Below are positions 31,330-33,852 of a stretch of 33,852 bases of DNA, one piece after another. Numbering within the stretch: the first letter of the stretch is position 1; each line of letters starts with the position of its first letter. The stretch is taken from contig JAFSGU010000009.1 in the NCBI GenBank assembly GCA_017440665.1, positions 1-33,852 of the forward strand, in the 5' to 3' direction. The notes below the pieces were generated by a model. That model ran no database searches, had not been told where the DNA came from, and saw nothing but the letters and a program-made list of their open reading frames with translations. This stretch comes from Clostridia bacterium (GTDB lineage: Bacteria; Bacillota; Clostridia; Oscillospirales; CAG-272). The position numbers and the translations under genes are program-made.

Positions 31330-31944
31330 TCAAAAGCTATTCTCAAAATATCCCTGCATATCAAAAAGCTCAAGCTTAGAGTCTTTTTTCAGATACAACG
31401 GGTGATGGGGATGTCCCTTTACGGATGTCTTGCCCGTTTTGTACCACACCGCGCCGAATTCGTTTCCTATCTGCACCATGTCCTCAAGACAGCGCTTCAG
31501 GTAATCCCTCTTTTCCACTATGGTCCCCCATGCCGCCCATACTCCGGGCTCTCCCTCGCACCTTTCAAGTATCCAGCGGAACGCGCGCATATTTTCAAGG
31601 TGAAGACGCTCGTTGAACATCTTATCCATATGGTCGGGATTTGTTGCTCTCTGCGCGTACACGTTAAACATTATAAAGGAGTCGTATCCGTTACCGAGGG
31701 CGATTCGCTCCACAGATTTGAGCGTGTTGTCAAGGTTATCAGGTTCTGCAGTTGAAGGGTTGATACCGATAGCGATCAGGGGACGCTTTCCCGCGGTGCC
31801 GAGGATATATCGGTATTCCGAATAAAAATCGGGTATGTACAGCCATTTTTCGCGGTCGTATTCCGCGCTGTCGTCGCGGCGCAGTCTGGCTTCGTCAAAG
31901 GTAAGGATATCAATTGCGGTCGATTCCGCTGTCGGTATGTGCAT
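31330..31944 (-). CDS. DUF1643 domain protein
   Basis: 204 residues. The DUF1643 hallmark IAIGINPSTAEPDNLDNTLKS is visible (split: IAIGINPSTAEPDN and DNTLKSVERIA), followed by FIMFNVYAQRATNPDHMDK, WAAWGTIVEKRDYLKRCL and the C-terminal TSVKGHPHHPLYL. The family has no established biochemical function. ATG 31944 is chosen over an ORF start at 31983 because GGAGG (31954-31950) is 5 bases upstream. It has its own promoter and is separated from the hydrolase gene by a strong terminator, so it is a single-gene unit. Confidence 0.82.
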   Translation of the reverse strand: MHIPTAESTAIDILTFDEARLRRDDSAEYDREKWLYIPDFYSEYRYILGTAGKRPLIAIGINPSTAEPDNLDNTLKSVERIALGNGYDSFIMFNVYAQRATNPDHMDKMFNERLHLENMRAFRWILERCEGEPGVWAAWGTIVEKRDYLKRCLEDMVQIGNEFGAVWYKTGKTSVKGHPHHPLYLKKDSKLELFDMQGYFENSF

Positions 31945-31973
31945 AAAGGCCTCCGTGTGATGTTCTTTCGTAT

Positions 31974-32003
31974 ATTTTATCATATACTGTCAGATGCTGT
32001 CAA
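31974..32003 (-). promoter_or_regulatory. Promoter of the DUF1643 gene
   Basis: On the minus strand TTGACA (32003-31998) and TAAAAT (31979-31974) with an 18-base spacer, about 30 bases before the start codon. Confidence 0.7.
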
Positions 32004-32055
32004 GGATGACTCATGGAGATTCGTTCTGCATGTGCCCGATACAGCAAACTTCCGC

Positions 32056-32091
32056 TAAAAAAAGCGGCACGCTCTGTATGAAGCGTACCGC
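32056..32091 (-). terminator. Rho-independent terminator after the alpha/beta hydrolase
   Basis: On the minus strand GCGGTACGCT pairs with AGCGTGCCGC (32091-32064, one G-U pair) and is followed by TTTTTTT. Confidence 0.88.
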
Positions 32092-32096
32092 ATGTG

Positions 32097-32867
32097 TCAG
32101 CTGTTCTTTTCGGCAAGATATTTCTCAAGGAAGTCTGCAACGGGTGTGGGATCCTCAAGGCTGTGGGGATGGTGGTCACATCCGGGCTTTACGATGTAAA
32201 GAAGAGGTGCCTTTTCCTCTCCTGCAGCCTCGTAAGCCGCGACGAGAACTTCTGCGTTTTCTCTGTGGGGAACGTCACGGTCAGAGTCACCGACGACCAT
32301 AACCACGGGAATACCGTTTTCTGCAAGCTCTGCAACTCGGTCAGTGGGGTTACCCTTCCAGGAAAGAACGGTAGAACGGTCAAGACCGAAGCACTCGAGG
32401 CACTCTGCCCACTCTCTTTCGGCGCCCAGACCAACACCGAGTCCGCCGGGCCAGCTCTTGATGTCAAGAACGGGAGCGTCAAGGTAAAGTGCGGCGCATC
32501 TCTCGGGATAAGCGAGAGCGAAGTGTGCGCTGTAAAGGCCGCCGCGGCTGAAGCCGTAGAATGCGGTCTTCTTTGCATATCCGAATTCCTCAGTCATAAG
32601 ACGGTAGAAAGAGTCCATCAGTTCAACAGCCGCGGGGCAGCCGTACATATCGCAGATGCGGTAATACATCAGCGGATAGCCGCGGCGGAGCATCTCCATA
32701 TCTACCCAATCAAAGCCGCAGTTAAGGAACTCGGCTCTCCAAATCCACAGGTTACCTTTTGGCTCATGGGGGAGGATAACGTTAGCCTCGTGTCCGTTGA
32801 AATCGAAAACGTAATGCTTGTAGCCGTAGAAGTCGCGGACTTCTGCATTTTCAAGATACTTGTTCAT
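32097..32867 (-). CDS. Alpha/beta hydrolase
   Basis: 256-residue serine hydrolase without signal peptide. The nucleophile elbow GFSRGG places the serine at S107. The acid is probably in VVGDSDRDVP (D195 or D197), and the base is in GCDHHPHSLEDP (H232, H233 or H235). GLYSAHFALAYPERCAALYL follows the elbow as in esterases. WIWRAEFLN near residue 41 resembles the oxyanion-side segment of carbohydrate esterase-like hydrolases. Substrate unknown; the upstream RpiB-family isomerase suggests a sugar-related role, such as removing an acyl group. The ribosome site is GAAAGGA about 11 bases upstream. A terminator-like hairpin separates it from rpiB. Confidence 0.8.
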   Translation of the reverse strand: MNKYLENAEVRDFYGYKHYVFDFNGHEANVILPHEPKGNLWIWRAEFLNCGFDWVDMEMLRRGYPLMYYRICDMYGCPAAVELMDSFYRLMTEEFGYAKKTAFYGFSRGGLYSAHFALAYPERCAALYLDAPVLDIKSWPGGLGVGLGAEREWAECLECFGLDRSTVLSWKGNPTDRVAELAENGIPVVMVVGDSDRDVPHRENAEVLVAAYEAAGEEKAPLLYIVKPGCDHHPHSLEDPTPVADFLEKYLAEKNS

Positions 32868-32902
32868 ATAGATAAATATCCTTTCGTAAAATAAAGGCAG
32901 AT

Positions 32903-32938
32903 AAAAAACGCGGAGGAGTCTCCAATGAAAACTCCTCC
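32903..32938 (-). terminator. Terminator or attenuator between the RpiB-family gene and the hydrolase
   Basis: On the minus strand GGAGGAGT (32938-32931) pairs with ACTCCTCC (32919-32912), extended by a GTG/CGC flank, then GTTTTTTAT. It lies in the 84-base gap, so the hydrolase is either read through partially or has its own promoter. Confidence 0.75.
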
Positions 32939-32951
32939 ACGGTGAATACTA

Positions 32952-33530
32952 TCAGTCCTTAGCGGCGCTGGGCTTTGCACATCCTGCAAGCTCAACCTCG
33001 CCGAGGTGCTTAAGCTCAAAGCCGTTAGCCTTGAATTCTTCGTAGTCGAAAGCTTCCATTTCATCGTAAGCGAGCTTGTGGAACTCATAGAAGTTAGGCC
33101 ACCACTCGTAGCCTGTTCCGAGCTCACTTTCAACGAAGATATCAGCGATCTCGATACCCATGTTGTGTCCGATCCAGTGTCCGCCGAGAGCGAGAACGTT
33201 TACGCCGTTACCGGTGATAGCGCGCTTAGCGGAGTGAACGCTCTCACAAACAGCAGCGTGAACGTGGGGGCACTTGGAAGCGGCGATGTGGATACCCATA
33301 CCTGTACCGCAGAAGATCATAGCTCTCTCAAACTCACGCTCAGCGATCTTAGCGCCGACCTTAAGACCGATGCGGTGGAACATTTCGGGATTGGGATCGT
33401 CAGGATCGGTAACACCGATATCGGTGATAGTCCAGCCCTTGCCCTCAAGATGCTCCTTGATAGCTTCCTTAAGATAGTAGCCTGCGATGTCAGCCGCCAT
33501 AAGCAGCTGCTTGTCCTTGATTGTTTTCAT
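32952..33530 (-). CDS. rpiB: RpiB/LacA/LacB-family sugar-phosphate isomerase
   Basis: 192 residues. It interconverts an aldose and ketose phosphate. The family core FCGTGMGIHIAASKCPHVHA contains the catalytic cysteine and the GTGxG phosphate loop; AVCESVHSAKRA and NGVNVLALGGHWIG follow. The N-terminal AADIAGYYLKEAIKEHLEGK carries the usual Asp of the family. Longer than the about 150 residues of simple RpiB by a C-terminal extension (YEWWPNFYEFHK onward), as in some Clostridial homologues acting on other pentose or tetrose phosphates. True ribose-5-phosphate activity is therefore uncertain. ATG 33530 is used: AGAAAGG is 8 bases upstream, unlike the longer ORF start at 33593, which lies next to the promoter. 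Confidence 0.82.
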   Translation of the reverse strand: MKTIKDKQLLMAADIAGYYLKEAIKEHLEGKGWTITDIGVTDPDDPNPEMFHRIGLKVGAKIAEREFERAMIFCGTGMGIHIAASKCPHVHAAVCESVHSAKRAITGNGVNVLALGGHWIGHNMGIEIADIFVESELGTGYEWWPNFYEFHKLAYDEMEAFDYEEFKANGFELKHLGEVELAGCAKPSAAKD

Positions 33531-33583
33531 ATTACGTACCTTTCTTTCCTCGTGGGAAAATTGATTTTTTGCTTCATACTTAT

Positions 33584-33612
33584 AGTATACCATACTTAAA
33601 GAGAGTAGTCAA
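33584..33612 (-). promoter_or_regulatory. Promoter of the rpiB-hydrolase unit
   Basis: On the minus strand TTGACT (33612-33607) and TATACT (33589-33584) with a 17-base spacer, about 55 bases before the start codon. Confidence 0.75.
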
Positions 33613-33666
33613 TTGCGAAGAGACAAGTAATTTTTCAACTTTTCAAAAAAATTATTGAAAAAGGTA

Positions 33667-33695
33667 TTGCATTTTTCAGAAAACTGTGGTATACT
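33667..33695 (+). promoter_or_regulatory. Promoter of tRNA-Ser
   Basis: TTGCAT (33667-33672) and TATACT (33690-33695) with a 17-base spacer, about 55 bases before the tRNA. Confidence 0.7.
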
Positions 33696-33750
33696 GTAGC
33701 ACGGTTCGAAAAAACCGCAACTGAATACCGTGAGACGGAGCAGTCACGAT

Positions 33751-33839
33751 GGAAAGGTGGCTGAGTTGGTCTAAGGCGCACGACTGGAAATCGTGTAACG
33801 GCTTATACCCGTTCGAGGGTTCGAATCCCTCCCTTTCCG
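33751..33839 (+). tRNA. tRNA-Ser(GGA)
   Basis: Class II tRNA of 89 bases: acceptor GGAAAGG/CCTTTCC; anticodon stem CACGA/TCGTG with loop CTGGAAA, anticodon GGA; long variable arm AACGGCTTATACCCGTT; T-arm GAGGG-TTCGAAT-CCCTC; discriminator G. CCA is not encoded. Confidence 0.95.
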
Positions 33840-33852
33840 AAAAGGAAAAAGG

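Noticed and set aside
32094..32894. Long plus-strand open frame opposite the alpha/beta hydrolase
   Set aside because: The minus-strand gene has a nucleophile elbow, ribosome site and terminator; the antisense frame has no family features.
33006..33599. Plus-strand open frame opposite the RpiB-family gene
   Set aside because: It is antisense to a clear isomerase with promoter and ribosome site.

Overview
The window reads as a chromosomal segment of a Gram-positive anaerobe of the Clostridia, most likely an uncultured gut or rumen Oscillospirales-type lineage. This is inferred from the T-box and glycine riboswitches, AGGAGG-type ribosome binding sites, a Gram-positive-style LexA box at recA, SLH-anchored surface proteins, a PotC-PotD fusion, and tRNA genes without encoded CCA. 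Base composition is roughly balanced in most genes. An AT-richer island at about 17.7-18.8 kb carries a REP-associated transposase and a Nudix gene. No species can be named from the sequence alone.

Layout. 0-2.4 kb: end of a polyamine ABC importer (potB tail, then a potC-potD fusion). 2.6-5.4 kb: a RpiR-type regulator, an RNase Z-like metallo-beta-lactamase protein and a RluD-type pseudouridine synthase, closely spaced. 5.5-6.0 kb: secG with its own promoter. 6.0-6.8 kb: noncoding, filled with short terminal-inverted-repeat elements. 6.8-10.5 kb (minus): mglBAC-like sugar importer. 10.6-12.4 kb: a YdcF/DUF218 membrane protein and a lipoprotein. 12.4-13.5 kb (minus): a membrane acyltransferase broken by two one-base frameshifts. 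13.6-14.5 kb (minus): gpsA. 14.7-17.7 kb: recA-recF-recX under a promoter with a LexA-box-like site. 17.7-18.8 kb: RAYT-family Y1 transposase, then a Nudix hydrolase. 18.9-22.7 kb: T-box leader, a P-loop uridine-kinase-like gene, and valS. 22.7-23.25 kb: noncoding and repeat-rich. 23.3-28.7 kb: two divergent paralogous secreted metallophosphoesterases with LamG-like and SLH domains. 28.7-29.3 kb: a tandem structured repeat next to tRNA-Pro(CGG). 29.5-31.3 kb: tandem glycine riboswitch and an AgcS sodium/amino-acid symporter. 31.3-33.6 kb (minus): a DUF1643 protein, an alpha/beta hydrolase and an RpiB-family isomerase. The window ends with tRNA-Ser(GGA).

The least ordinary content is in the repeats. 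The RAYT reading frame contains two perfect 27-bp inverted copies of a REP-like unit, read in frame as protein. Related units and small elements with matching ends (TIR close to GGCTGTYGCATTAAG) sit after potCD, after secG and after mglC. A 255-bp element with 51-bp inverted ends lies after valS. A 151-152-bp tandem repeat beside tRNA-Pro carries a tRNA T-arm-like segment and a hairpin whose two copies differ by a compensatory base pair. These are the best candidates for something undescribed.
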